From NCBI RefSeq assembly GCF_009295515.1, contig NZ_RQVV01000053.1, positions 310,001-374,000 on the forward strand: a stretch of DNA of 64,000 nucleotides. The letters are read 5' to 3'. This document shows positions 53,343 through 62,124 of the stretch, one piece after another. Made by a program: the position numbers and the translations under genes. The stretch is from Erwinia endophytica (GTDB lineage Bacteria; Pseudomonadota; Gammaproteobacteria; Enterobacterales; Enterobacteriaceae). Every line of letters starts with the position of its first letter. The first letter of the stretch is position 1. The notes under the pieces were generated by a model. The model saw only the letters and a program-made list of their open reading frames with translations. It was not told the DNA's origin and did not search any database.

Positions 53343-54803
53343 ATGCTCACCCAACGCTTAAATGACCCGCAACTGTTTAGGCAACAGGCCTGTTTTAATG
53401 GTAGTTGGCAGGCGGCCGCTAACGGCGAAACCCTCCCGGTCATCAACCCAGCCAGCGGTGAAGTTCTGGCGACGATCCCTGCCCTGGGCGCGCAAGAAAC
53501 CCATCAGGCGATCGCCTGTGCGGACGCTGTCCGGCAGAGCTGGGGTAAAACGCCGAATATTGAACGCGCTCAGTTGCTCGAAAAATGGCACCAGTTGATC
53601 CTCGATAACGCCGATGACCTCGCCATTATTATGACCGCAGAGCAAGGCAAACCTCTGGCTGAAGCCAAAGGCGAAGTGCTCTATGGCGCCAGCTTCGTAA
53701 AATGGTTTGCCGAAGAAGCCCGGCGTATTCATGGCGAAATGCTTCCGGCACCGAGCCATGATCGCCGTATTCTGGTGATGAAACAGCCTGTCGGCGTCGC
53801 GGCGGCCATCACGCCATGGAACTTCCCCATCGCGATGATCACCCGCAAAGTCGCGCCAGCGTTGGCCGCCGGTTGCCCAATCATTGTAAAACCTTCCGAG
53901 TTGACGCCATTCTCCGCGCTGGCGTTGATGGTGCTGGCGGAGCGGGCGGGGTTCCCTCCGGGAGTGCTGCAAATTCTGACCGGATTGCCGCAGGGTATCG
54001 GTGAAGCGCTGACCAGCAGTCGTACGGTGCGGAAAATTTCTTTCACCGGTTCCACCCGTGTCGGCCAGTTGCTGATGAAACAGAGCGCGGACAGCATCAA
54101 ACGTCTCAGTCTGGAATTGGGCGGCAACGCGCCACTGATCATTTTTGACGATGCCAGCCTGGATATCGCGCTTAATGGGGTGATGGTCAGTAAATTTCGT
54201 AATGCCGGACAGACCTGCGTCTGTGCCAACCGTATCCTCGTGCAGCGCGGCATCTATCCTCGCTTTGTTGAAAAACTGCTGGCTGCCGTCGCGCAGCTCA
54301 AGGTGGGGGATGGTTTTACACCGGGCAGCACTATTGGCCCGTTGATCAATGCGGCGGCGGTGAATAAGGTGAATGCGCATATTGATGATGCGGTCAGTCA
54401 TGGCGCGAGGGTTCTGACCGGTGGCCGTCACCATGGGGAGGGAACGTTTGTCCTCCCGACGGTGCTGGGCAATGTGACGTCGGCCATGCGCATCGCTCAT
54501 GAAGAAACCTTCGGTCCAGTGGCGCCGTTGTTTATTTTTGATACGGAAGAAGAGGCGATAGCACTGGCCAATGACACGCCGTATGGCCTGGGAGCCTACT
54601 TCTTCACTGAAGATCTCCGGCGGGCATGGCGAGTTGGCGAGGCGTTGGAGTTTGGTATGGTGGGTTATAATACCGGCGCCATTTCACTGGATGTGGCACC
54701 TTTCGGTGGTATTAAGATGTCGGGTTTAGGCCGTGAGGGATCGCATTTAGGTATAGAAGAATATCTTGAGATTAAGACGTTTCATTTCGGTAGTCTGAAC
54801 TAA
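53343..54803 (+). CDS. NAD(P)-dependent succinate-semialdehyde dehydrogenase family protein (GabD-like)
   Basis: A 486-residue aldehyde dehydrogenase. Landmarks are ITPWNFPIAMITRKVAPALAAGC, LELGGNAPLIIFDDA (general base Glu), RNAGQTCVCANRI (nucleophilic Cys with the neighbouring CVC seen in GabD) and HEETFGPVAPLF. This pattern belongs to the succinate/glutarate-semialdehyde group, which finishes GABA and polyamine breakdown. AAGGAG precedes the ATG. It is a single gene with a strong terminator, lying between cbl and the amine-oxidation operon, so it may supply the last step of that pathway. Confidence 0.85.
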   Translation: MLTQRLNDPQLFRQQACFNGSWQAAANGETLPVINPASGEVLATIPALGAQETHQAIACADAVRQSWGKTPNIERAQLLEKWHQLILDNADDLAIIMTAEQGKPLAEAKGEVLYGASFVKWFAEEARRIHGEMLPAPSHDRRILVMKQPVGVAAAITPWNFPIAMITRKVAPALAAGCPIIVKPSELTPFSALALMVLAERAGFPPGVLQILTGLPQGIGEALTSSRTVRKISFTGSTRVGQLLMKQSADSIKRLSLELGGNAPLIIFDDASLDIALNGVMVSKFRNAGQTCVCANRILVQRGIYPRFVEKLLAAVAQLKVGDGFTPGSTIGPLINAAAVNKVNAHIDDAVSHGARVLTGGRHHGEGTFVLPTVLGNVTSAMRIAHEETFGPVAPLFIFDTEEEAIALANDTPYGLGAYFFTEDLRRAWRVGEALEFGMVGYNTGAISLDVAPFGGIKMSGLGREGSHLGIEEYLEIKTFHFGSLN

Positions 54804-54828
54804 AAATAAAGCCATAACGTCATCTTAA

Positions 54829-54866
54829 AACGCCTGTTTGCATTAAGTGCATCAGGCGTTTTTTTA
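54829..54866 (+). terminator. Strong terminator after the GabD-like gene
   Basis: AACGCCTG and CAGGCGTT form an 8-bp stem, the loop contains a second small dyad (TGCA ... TGCA), and a run of T follows. Confidence 0.9.
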
Positions 54867-54905
54867 TTTTATCCCCCCGATGGAATAACCCGCTGTCGGT
54901 GTGGA

Positions 54906-54943
54906 TGGTGCAAAAAAATAACTATTCGCCCTGCCGTGGTGCA
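54906..54943. promoter_or_regulatory. Candidate NtrC half-sites upstream of the amine-oxidation operon
   Basis: Two direct copies of TGGTGCA (54906-54912 and 54937-54943) are 31 bp apart, about three helical turns, and lie 145-185 bp upstream of the predicted sigma-54 start. Each equals one half of the NtrC dyad; the left halves are poor (CGCCCT at the second copy, 3 of 6). Tentative enhancer. Confidence 0.4.
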
Positions 54944-55062
54944 ATTTTTAAATGTTGTAAATCATTGGCTTATGCATTCGGCTTATCCGTGAAATTTAGT
55001 CGCTGATTACGGCATAAAATTTTTTTCACGCCGTTTTTACGCATTTTTATTTTTTCACTGAC

Positions 55063-55078
55063 TGGCATGTTTTCTGCA
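55063..55078 (+). promoter_or_regulatory. Candidate sigma-54 promoter of the amine-oxidation/ABC operon
   Basis: TGGCAT-GTTTT-CTGCA has GG and GC exactly ten bases apart and differs from the consensus only at the first base of the -12 element. Predicted start is about 55089, giving a 110-base leader before the aldehyde dehydrogenase ATG. Confidence 0.65.
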
Positions 55079-55198
55079 TTAAATGAATAACAGCGAAATC
55101 ATTCTCCAGGAAAAATGGCCGGGAATGATGACTTAGCAGGCTAAATAGATGATCGGGTGACTTAATTTTCCGGGTGTGATCAATATAAGGCTTTAACC

Positions 55199-56668
55199 AT
55201 GTTAAGTTTCGATCCAGATAAAGTATCACTGCCGGATGGACACTATATTGCCGGACAACGGCGCCAGTGTCCTGGTAACCGCTTTGCCGTCAAACGCCCC
55301 TCTGATGGGCGGGTAGCGGGTGAGCTGACAGAAGCCAGCGCCGGGGTGGTGGATGACGCGGTATGTGTCGCTGACCGCGCGCTAAAAGACAGTGGCTGGG
55401 CCAGTTGTTCTCCCCGTCAGCGCGGCGCCGTGTTACAGCGCTGGGCCACCTTGATTGAAGCGGACAGTCAGCTTCCGTTGCTGGAGGCGCTGGGATCCAC
55501 CCGACCGATTTTTGACGTGGTTCACCATGAAATTCCGTTTACCGCCGCGGCAATCCGTTTTTACGCTGAATGTGCTGACAAATATAGCGGTGATGTCTTT
55601 CCCACCCGTGATGCCAGCCTCGGCATGTTAGTGCCGGAACCGTATGGCGTGATCGGCGCTATTACTCCGTGGAATTTCCCGTTATCGATGGCTTCCTGGA
55701 AATGCGGCCCGGCGCTGGCGGCCGGTAATGCGGTGGTGCTGAAACCTTCTGAACTCACGCCTTATTCCACGATCCGCCTGGCGGAACTGGCGGTGGAAGC
55801 CGGGCTTCCCGCGGGCATCCTCAATATTGTGCAAGGGAGCGGGGCGGTCAGCGGCAGTGCGCTGGTGGCGCATCCGTTGGTACGCAAAGTCTCTTTTACC
55901 GGCTCGACGCTGACTGGCGCGCGCATCATGAGTGATGCCGCTTACCATGGTATGAAACCGGTCACGCTGGAACTGGGGGGCAAAAGCCCGCAGCTGGTGT
56001 TTGATGATGCGGGCGAGGTGACGGACGTGGCCGAACGTATCCTGCGCGGTTTTACCGCGAATGGCGGGCAGGCTTGTGTTGCTGGAACGCGACTGATTGT
56101 GCAGCGTGGTATCGCTGATGCGCTGATCAGCCAACTGATTACGCGGTGTCAGGATTTTCGGCCAGGCCTGACCTGGGATGAAAACAGCCGCTACGCGCCA
56201 GTGATTGATCGCCGTCAGGCAGAAAAAATTCAACAGATAGTGGATGCCGCCAGCTTGCAGGGCGGGGAAATCCTGGTCGGGGGCCAACGTTTTGCCGATA
56301 CCGGCGACGGTTATTTCTGGCAGCCGACGTTGATTGCGAACGTCTCGCCAGACAGTCCGGCGCTACAGGAGGAGATTTTTGGCCCGGTACTGACCATACA
56401 AATCTTCGATGAAGAAGAACAGGGCCTGGCGTTGGCCAGCCATCCTACCTACGGCCTGTGCGCCGGAGTACATACCAAAAATCTTGACCGGGCATTACGC
56501 GCCATGCGGGGAATTGCCGCAGGAACGGTGTGGATCAACCGTTATGGCCGCTCGGGCGACTTTATTATTCCTACCGGCGGCTTTCATGGTTCCGGCATTG
56601 GCAAAGATTTAGGCCGACAGGCTTTTGAAGCCTGTCGACGCTACAAAAGCGTGCTGATCGATTTTTGA
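55199..56668 (+). CDS. Aldehyde dehydrogenase family protein (PuuC/betaine-aldehyde-like)
   Basis: A 489-residue NAD(P)-dependent aldehyde dehydrogenase, first gene of a long operon. Conserved parts are ITPWNFPLSMASWKCGPALAAGN, LELGGKSPQLVFDD (Glu), ANGGQACVAGTRL (nucleophilic Cys) and EEIFGPVLTI. It probably oxidises the aldehyde released by the FAD oxidase encoded downstream. Substrate is unknown. AAGG lies nine bases before the ATG. The HAD gene follows 36 bp later. Confidence 0.85.
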   Translation: MLSFDPDKVSLPDGHYIAGQRRQCPGNRFAVKRPSDGRVAGELTEASAGVVDDAVCVADRALKDSGWASCSPRQRGAVLQRWATLIEADSQLPLLEALGSTRPIFDVVHHEIPFTAAAIRFYAECADKYSGDVFPTRDASLGMLVPEPYGVIGAITPWNFPLSMASWKCGPALAAGNAVVLKPSELTPYSTIRLAELAVEAGLPAGILNIVQGSGAVSGSALVAHPLVRKVSFTGSTLTGARIMSDAAYHGMKPVTLELGGKSPQLVFDDAGEVTDVAERILRGFTANGGQACVAGTRLIVQRGIADALISQLITRCQDFRPGLTWDENSRYAPVIDRRQAEKIQQIVDAASLQGGEILVGGQRFADTGDGYFWQPTLIANVSPDSPALQEEIFGPVLTIQIFDEEEQGLALASHPTYGLCAGVHTKNLDRALRAMRGIAAGTVWINRYGRSGDFIIPTGGFHGSGIGKDLGRQAFEACRRYKSVLIDF

Positions 56669-56704
56669 CCCTTCACCCACGACTGAATTTGAAGAGGATG
56701 CGTT

Positions 56705-57373
56705 ATGGCTGTGTTTAAACCGAAGTACATTACCTTCGACTGTTACGGCACCCTGATCAACTTCGATATGGCGGGCGCTGCAGCCAGCCAGTTCGCTGAT
56801 CGCATCAGTCCGCAGCAGATGGCGGCGTTTACCGAAGATTTCTCTCGCTACCGCATGGATGAAGTGTTGGGCGCTTTCAAACTTTATCCGCAGGTGGTGG
56901 GGGATGCGCTGTACCGTACCTGCAACAAATGGCGGGTGGAATGTACCGAGCAGGACTGTGCGGCCATTATGGCTGCCTGCGCCACCTGGGGGCCGCATCC
57001 GGATGTCCCCGCCGGGCTGGCAACTGTGGCGAAAGCCTTCCCACTGGTGCTGCTGACTAACTCGACTGACGCGCTGATCAAACATCATGTGCCACGGCTG
57101 GGCGCGCCGATTTATATGACAATCACCGCGGAAGAAGTCGGCGCTTACAAGCCGCAAATGAAGGGCTTTGAAGTCATGCTCAGCAAGCTCGACTGCGGGC
57201 CGGAAGAGATCCTGCATGTCTCCAGCAGTTTGCGCTATGACCTGATGACTGCGCACGATCTTGGTATCAAGCACAAAGTTTTCGTCAATCGCGGTCATGG
57301 CCCGGGTCTGGATTACTACGGCTATACCGAAGTGAAAGACATTGGCGGCCTTCCGGCGGTAGTAGGTCTGTAA
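56705..57373 (+). CDS. HAD-superfamily hydrolase, type II haloacid dehalogenase-like
   Basis: A 222-residue HAD hydrolase. The nucleophile motif is FDCYGTLINF (Asp12), motif II LLTNSTD, motif III Lys in GAYKPQMKGFE, and motif IV HVSSSLRYDLMTAHDLGI. The pattern is of the haloacid dehalogenase type II group, but many such proteins are phosphatases; in this operon it may process a phosphorylated or substituted intermediate. GAGGATG precedes the ATG. It lies between the aldehyde dehydrogenase and the oxidase. Confidence 0.82.
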   Translation: MAVFKPKYITFDCYGTLINFDMAGAAASQFADRISPQQMAAFTEDFSRYRMDEVLGAFKLYPQVVGDALYRTCNKWRVECTEQDCAAIMAACATWGPHPDVPAGLATVAKAFPLVLLTNSTDALIKHHVPRLGAPIYMTITAEEVGAYKPQMKGFEVMLSKLDCGPEEILHVSSSLRYDLMTAHDLGIKHKVFVNRGHGPGLDYYGYTEVKDIGGLPAVVGL

Positions 57374-57393
57374 TCCGGCACAGGAGCAGGGCG

Positions 57394-58671
57394 ATGAAAC
57401 TGGAATCTTTCTGGCAGGCCACGGCGCCAGCGTTTAGCCATGCCGCGCAGGGCGATCTGCCCTCCAGCGCGGATGTGGTGGTGATCGGCGGTGGGTTTAC
57501 CGGCATCTCGGCGGCTTTAACATTGGCTCGTAGCGGGCTGAACGTGGTGGTATTGGAGGCGGCAGGCGTGATGAGCCAGGCCTCGGCCCGTAACGGTGGG
57601 CATTGTAATACTGGGGTGGCGCAGAATTTCGCCGCGTTGATCGCCAGCCAGGGACGGGAACAGGCTTGTCGTTACTATCGTGCCTTTGCGGACGCGGTGG
57701 ACTATGTGCAAAGCCTGGTTATTGATGAGCAGATCGACTGTGATTTTTTGCGTTGCGGCAAAATTAAACTAGCCAGTAAACCGTCGCACTTTGCCGGACT
57801 ACGGACGACCTGGGAGGCACTGCGCAACCATGTCGACCGTGATGTGGAGCTACTCGGGGCGGATGAGATACGCCGTGAGGTGGATTCCGCCGCTTTTCAC
57901 GGTGGCTTGATCCAACGGCGTGGCGGCCAGATGCACATGGGTAAATTCGGCATTGGCCTGGCGCAGGCGGCGGCCCGCAGTGGCGCGAAGATCTTTGAGC
58001 ACACGCCAGTCACCAGCCTGACGCGGATAAAGGGCTATCAGCATCGCGTGGGGACGGGCAAAGGCGAAATTCTGGCCGAAAAAGTGCTGATGGCGACCGG
58101 TTGCTCCAATATCGGCCCGTTTGACTGGTTCCAGCGGCGTATCATCCCGATTGGCAGTTTTATCGTGGTGACTGAACCGTTGCCGGAAGCGCAACTCAAG
58201 ACGTTGATACCCAACAACCGCACCTGCGTCACCTCCCTGAATATCGGCAATTACTTTCGTACTACCGCTGATCATCGGCTGGTGTTCGGTGGTCGCGCCC
58301 GCTTTGCCGTCAGCAATCCGACCTCCGACGCACGCAGCGGAAAAATACTGCAAGCCGGGTTGAGCAAAATGTTCCCGACGCTGGCTACCGCAAAAATCGA
58401 CTATTGCTGGGGCGGACTGGTGGACATGACGGCCGATCGCCTGCCGCACGCCGGAGAACATGACGGTGTTTTCTACTCGCTGGGTTACAGCGGCCACGGT
58501 ACCCAGATGTCGGTCTGGATGGGACGGGTGATGGCTAATCTGCTGGCCGAGAAAAGCAATGAAAATCCCTGGCAGCGCGCAAGCTGGCCTGCGGTTCCTG
58601 GCTATTTTGGCAAACCGTGGTTTTTGCCGATTGCCGGGTTGTATTACAAGGCTAAGGATCGGCTCTCCTGA
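57394..58671 (+). CDS. FAD-dependent amine/amino-acid oxidase (DAO family, PuuB-like)
   Basis: A 425-residue flavoprotein of the glycine/D-amino-acid oxidase fold. The FAD motif is VVVIGGGFTGISAALTLARSGLNVVVLEA (about residues 29-57), followed by SARNGGHCNTGVAQNF, the gamma-glutamylputrescine-oxidase-like ARNGGH/Q motif, and a C-terminal WGGLVDMTADRLPHAGEHDGVFYSLGYSGHG. It should oxidise a C-N bond to give an aldehyde and ammonia or an amine, feeding the aldehyde dehydrogenase. GGAG-type ribosome site; 20 bp after the HAD gene and 31 bp before the binding-protein gene. Confidence 0.87.
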   Translation: MKLESFWQATAPAFSHAAQGDLPSSADVVVIGGGFTGISAALTLARSGLNVVVLEAAGVMSQASARNGGHCNTGVAQNFAALIASQGREQACRYYRAFADAVDYVQSLVIDEQIDCDFLRCGKIKLASKPSHFAGLRTTWEALRNHVDRDVELLGADEIRREVDSAAFHGGLIQRRGGQMHMGKFGIGLAQAAARSGAKIFEHTPVTSLTRIKGYQHRVGTGKGEILAEKVLMATGCSNIGPFDWFQRRIIPIGSFIVVTEPLPEAQLKTLIPNNRTCVTSLNIGNYFRTTADHRLVFGGRARFAVSNPTSDARSGKILQAGLSKMFPTLATAKIDYCWGGLVDMTADRLPHAGEHDGVFYSLGYSGHGTQMSVWMGRVMANLLAEKSNENPWQRASWPAVPGYFGKPWFLPIAGLYYKAKDRLS

Positions 58672-58702
58672 GTAATTAACGTGCGACTTTGAGGGTGTGC
58701 AG

Positions 58703-60304
58703 ATGAGTAAATTTCGCAAAGAATTTAACCGTGTTACCCCATCTTTAACCCAGGCTATCAACGAGGTGGCTATTTCCCGGCGCGGCATGATGAAGCTGCT
58801 GTCGGCGGGCGCGATGATCAGCACCGGTCTGATTTCCCCCGCTTTCAGCTTTGCCGCTGAAACACCGGTTAAAGGCGGTAAGCTGCGCGCGGCGATGGCC
58901 AACGCTTCCGCCACCGACACGCTTGACCCGGCCAAAGGGAATAACAGCAGCGACTATACCCGCCAGTTCATGTTCTACAGCGGCCTGACTGAACTGGATA
59001 AAAACCTGACGGCACAACCTGCGCTGGCGGAATCGATCGAAAGCAGCGATGGCATTAGCTGGCTTATCAAGCTACGTCCCGGCGTTACTTTCCACGATGG
59101 TAAAACCCTGACGGCGCAGGATGTGGTCTGGTCGTTGAGTCGCCATAAAGATCCGGCGGTGGCTTCCACCGCTATCTCACAGGCCAGGCAGTTTAGTCGC
59201 ATCACCGCCGTGAGTCCGACAGAAGTAAAACTGGTGCTGACGCAGGCAAATTTCGATCTGCCGGTTGTTCTGGCCACCAGCCCGTTTCTGATCCTGCAGG
59301 AAGGAACCAAAGATTTCAGTAAGGCGAATGGCACCGGGCCGTATATCTGCCAGAGCTTTACCCCTGGCGTCAGCACTGTCGGCATCAAAAATCCGCATTA
59401 CTGGAAATCCGGCCTGCCGCATCTGGATCAAGTCGAGCTGTTGGGAGTCACCGATCAGGCTGCGCGCGTCAATGCGCTGATGTCTGGCGACCTGCATATA
59501 GTGGCGACGCTGACGCCCAGCGATGTCAAGCGCTTGCGCCAGTCCGGTCAGTTTGGCGTGCTGGAGAGCAAGTCCGGCATGTACACCAACCTGATTGTCC
59601 GCACCGACATGAAACCAGGCAGCAATGAAGATTTCGTGCTGGGGATGAAATACCTGCAACCGCGTGAAATCATGGTGAAAACGGTGATGCAGGGCTTCGG
59701 TCAGGTGGCCAACGATACGCCGGTGCCACCGTGGCATCCGCTGTACAACAAGGAAATTCCGCAGCGTCCGCTGGATGTAGAAAAAGCCAAATATCATTTT
59801 AAAAAAGCGGGCATGACGGGGGCGAGTGTGGAAATTATCACCACCCAGAATATTGAAGGCGCGGTGGAAGGAGGGCAGCTCCTCCAGCAGCTTGGCCGTT
59901 CTGCCGGGATGAATTTTCAGGTTCGCCGCGTACCGTATGACGGCTACTGGTCAACGCACTGGACCAAAGATCCGGTTGGTTACGGTTCGATCAATCCACG
60001 TCCAACGCTCGATCTGTTGTTGTCTCAGTTTTATCTCTCCGATGCGCCAAACAATGAATCAGGCTGGAAAAATCCACAGTTCGATCAACTGGTCATCGCG
60101 GCGCGGGGTGAGGGCGATCAAGCCAAACGCAAGCAGATGTATGGTGATATACAGCAATTAATTTATGACCACTGCGGCACCATTATCCCGACATTCATCA
60201 GCTCACTGGACGGTTACAGCAATAAAGTCAAAGGGGTGGAAGCCTGGCCGTCAGGCATGATGATGGGTTACCGTTTTCATGAGTTTGCCTGGCTGGCTTC
60301 CTGA
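58703..60304 (+). CDS. Peptide/opine-type ABC importer substrate-binding protein (SBP_bac_5), Tat signal
   Basis: A 533-residue periplasmic protein of the DppA/OppA family. The leader is long and has a twin-arginine motif SRRGMMKLL before the hydrophobic core, so it is probably exported folded by Tat, unusual for this family. Mature features include GLTELDKNLTAQPALAESIESSDG and WLIKLRPGVTFHDGKTLTAQDVVWSL. GAGG eight bases before ATG 58703 is preferred over the GTG at 58697. It delivers the operon's unknown substrate to the two permeases downstream. Confidence 0.88.
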   Translation: MSKFRKEFNRVTPSLTQAINEVAISRRGMMKLLSAGAMISTGLISPAFSFAAETPVKGGKLRAAMANASATDTLDPAKGNNSSDYTRQFMFYSGLTELDKNLTAQPALAESIESSDGISWLIKLRPGVTFHDGKTLTAQDVVWSLSRHKDPAVASTAISQARQFSRITAVSPTEVKLVLTQANFDLPVVLATSPFLILQEGTKDFSKANGTGPYICQSFTPGVSTVGIKNPHYWKSGLPHLDQVELLGVTDQAARVNALMSGDLHIVATLTPSDVKRLRQSGQFGVLESKSGMYTNLIVRTDMKPGSNEDFVLGMKYLQPREIMVKTVMQGFGQVANDTPVPPWHPLYNKEIPQRPLDVEKAKYHFKKAGMTGASVEIITTQNIEGAVEGGQLLQQLGRSAGMNFQVRRVPYDGYWSTHWTKDPVGYGSINPRPTLDLLLSQFYLSDAPNNESGWKNPQFDQLVIAARGEGDQAKRKQMYGDIQQLIYDHCGTIIPTFISSLDGYSNKVKGVEAWPSGMMMGYRFHEFAWLAS

Positions 60305-60319
60305 TTAAGGAGAACGGCA

Positions 60320-61273
60320 ATGAACCGCTATCTGCTGTTACTGATTGCCCGGCGCTGCGGCGCTGGCATCCTGACCTTGTTGATTATTTCGGCGGTGGTG
60401 TTTTTTGTCACCAGCCTGCTGCCGGGTGATGCGGCGCAGATGATCCTGGGACAAAGCGCCACACCGGAAACGGTCGCCGCGCTGCGCCAGCAACTGGGGT
60501 TGGACCAGCCACTGCTGATGCGTTACTTCGCCTGGCTGGGCGGCATGTTGCACGGTAATTTCGGCATCTCGTTCGCCAGTCATTTGCCGGTATCGCAACT
60601 GGTGGCGCAACGGATGCCGGCGACCTTTGAGCTGGCGGCGGTCACCACGCTGGTGTCAGTCCCCCTGGCGCTGGTGATTGGTCTGACGGCGGCGATGAAA
60701 CGCGGTTCTCTGTTTGATCGTGGTCTGATGATCGGCACCATGGCAGTGGTGGCGGTGCCAGAGTTTCTGGTGGCCACTCTCGCGGTGATTATTTTTGCGG
60801 TTAAGTTGCATTGGGTGCCGGCGATGTCGCTGGGGACGCCGACGGGGGATATCGGCAGCTATCTGAAAACCTACGCGCTGCCGGTATTGACGCTCTGTTG
60901 CGTGTTGGTGGCGCAGATGGCGCGGATGACCCGGTCGGCGCTGATTAACCAGATGGACAGCCCTTACCTGGAAATGACCCTGTTGAAAGGCGTTTCGCCG
61001 TTGCGGGCGATGTTACGACACGCGTTGCCAAACGCGGTCGGTCCGATCGCCAACGCGATTTCCCTCAGCCTCTCTTACCTGTTTGGCGGGGTTATCATCA
61101 TTGAAAGTATTTTCAGCTATCCCGGCCTGGCGAGCCAATTGGTCGATGCGGTCAGCAACCGCGACCTGCCGGTGGTGCAGCTCTGCGTGATGCTGTTCGC
61201 CGGGTGCTATCTGATCCTGCTGCTGGCGGCGGATATCCTCACCATCGCATTCAATCCTAAGTGGAGGGGCTGA
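60320..61273 (+). CDS. Peptide/opine-type ABC permease (DppB-like)
   Basis: A 317-residue inner-membrane permease with six hydrophobic segments. Typical DppB features are the N-terminal RRCGAGILTLLIISAVVFFVTSLLPGD, LRQQLGLDQPLLMRYFAWLGGMLHGNFGIS and the coupling (EAA) loop YLEMTLLKGVSPLRAMLRHALPNA. AAGGAG precedes the ATG. The stop overlaps the next start (TGATG). Confidence 0.92.
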   Translation: MNRYLLLLIARRCGAGILTLLIISAVVFFVTSLLPGDAAQMILGQSATPETVAALRQQLGLDQPLLMRYFAWLGGMLHGNFGISFASHLPVSQLVAQRMPATFELAAVTTLVSVPLALVIGLTAAMKRGSLFDRGLMIGTMAVVAVPEFLVATLAVIIFAVKLHWVPAMSLGTPTGDIGSYLKTYALPVLTLCCVLVAQMARMTRSALINQMDSPYLEMTLLKGVSPLRAMLRHALPNAVGPIANAISLSLSYLFGGVIIIESIFSYPGLASQLVDAVSNRDLPVVQLCVMLFAGCYLILLLAADILTIAFNPKWRG

Positions 61274-62124
61274 TGAACGCATTGACGCTACCCTGGCGCT
61301 TCTTTCTGTCGCTGACCCGCAGCGGTAAAGCGGGTCTGCTGATAACCCTGCTGTGGATTTTTCTTGCGCTGTTCGGCAGCGCGCTCGCGCCGCATAATCT
61401 GGAGGATATCGGCAGCGGCCCGATGATGGGAGGGGTCAGCAAAACCTACTGGTTTGGGACCGACTATCTCGGACGGGACATGTTCAGCCGCATCCTGTAT
61501 GGCGCACGTTATTCGATTGGTCTGGCGCTCGGCGCTGCGCTGCTCGCCAGCCTGACCGGAACCCTGCTGGCGCTGCTGTCGGCCGTCGCCGGACGCTGGC
61601 TGGAGGAACTGCTCGGCCGGATCAATGACGCGATGCTGGTGTTACCTGGCAAAATCCTCGCGCTGATGATCGTGGCGGTGTTTGGTTCTTCGTTGCCGAT
61701 GCTGGTGCTGACCGCGACGTTTACCTACTGGCCCGGCGCTTACCGCATAGCCTGGGCGATGGCTTCCAACCTGCGTTCAATGGATTATGTCCGCGCTTCC
61801 CGGCTACGGGGCGAAAGCCGTTTCTACCTTGCTTTTCATGACATTCTGCCGAATATGTTGCATCCGATGCTGACCGATTTCGGCCTGCGTTTCGTCTATA
61901 TTGTGCTGTTACTCAGTGGGCTGAGTTTTCTCGGTTTGGGGGTGCAGCCGCCTTATGCCGATTGGGGCACGTTGGTGCGTGAAAATCTGCAAGGGTTGTT
62001 TGATGGGTCTCCGGCCGTACTGATGCCCGCGCTGGCGATCGCCAGCCTGACTATCGGCGCGAATCTGTTTATCGACAGCTTGCAAGCCATGCGACCGCTC
62101 AGCCCGGCGAAGGGGGTGGCATGA
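61273..62124 (+). CDS. Peptide/opine-type ABC permease (DppC-like)
   Basis: A 283-residue permease with DppC pattern: FGTDYLGRDMFSRILYGARYSIGLAL, the EAA loop YVRASRLRGESRFYLAFHDILPNML and LSGLSFLGLGVQPPYADWGTLV. GGAGG five bases before ATG 61273 is preferred over an upstream GTG at 61261. It pairs with the DppB-like subunit and overlaps both neighbours. Confidence 0.92.
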   Translation: MNALTLPWRFFLSLTRSGKAGLLITLLWIFLALFGSALAPHNLEDIGSGPMMGGVSKTYWFGTDYLGRDMFSRILYGARYSIGLALGAALLASLTGTLLALLSAVAGRWLEELLGRINDAMLVLPGKILALMIVAVFGSSLPMLVLTATFTYWPGAYRIAWAMASNLRSMDYVRASRLRGESRFYLAFHDILPNMLHPMLTDFGLRFVYIVLLLSGLSFLGLGVQPPYADWGTLVRENLQGLFDGSPAVLMPALAIASLTIGANLFIDSLQAMRPLSPAKGVA

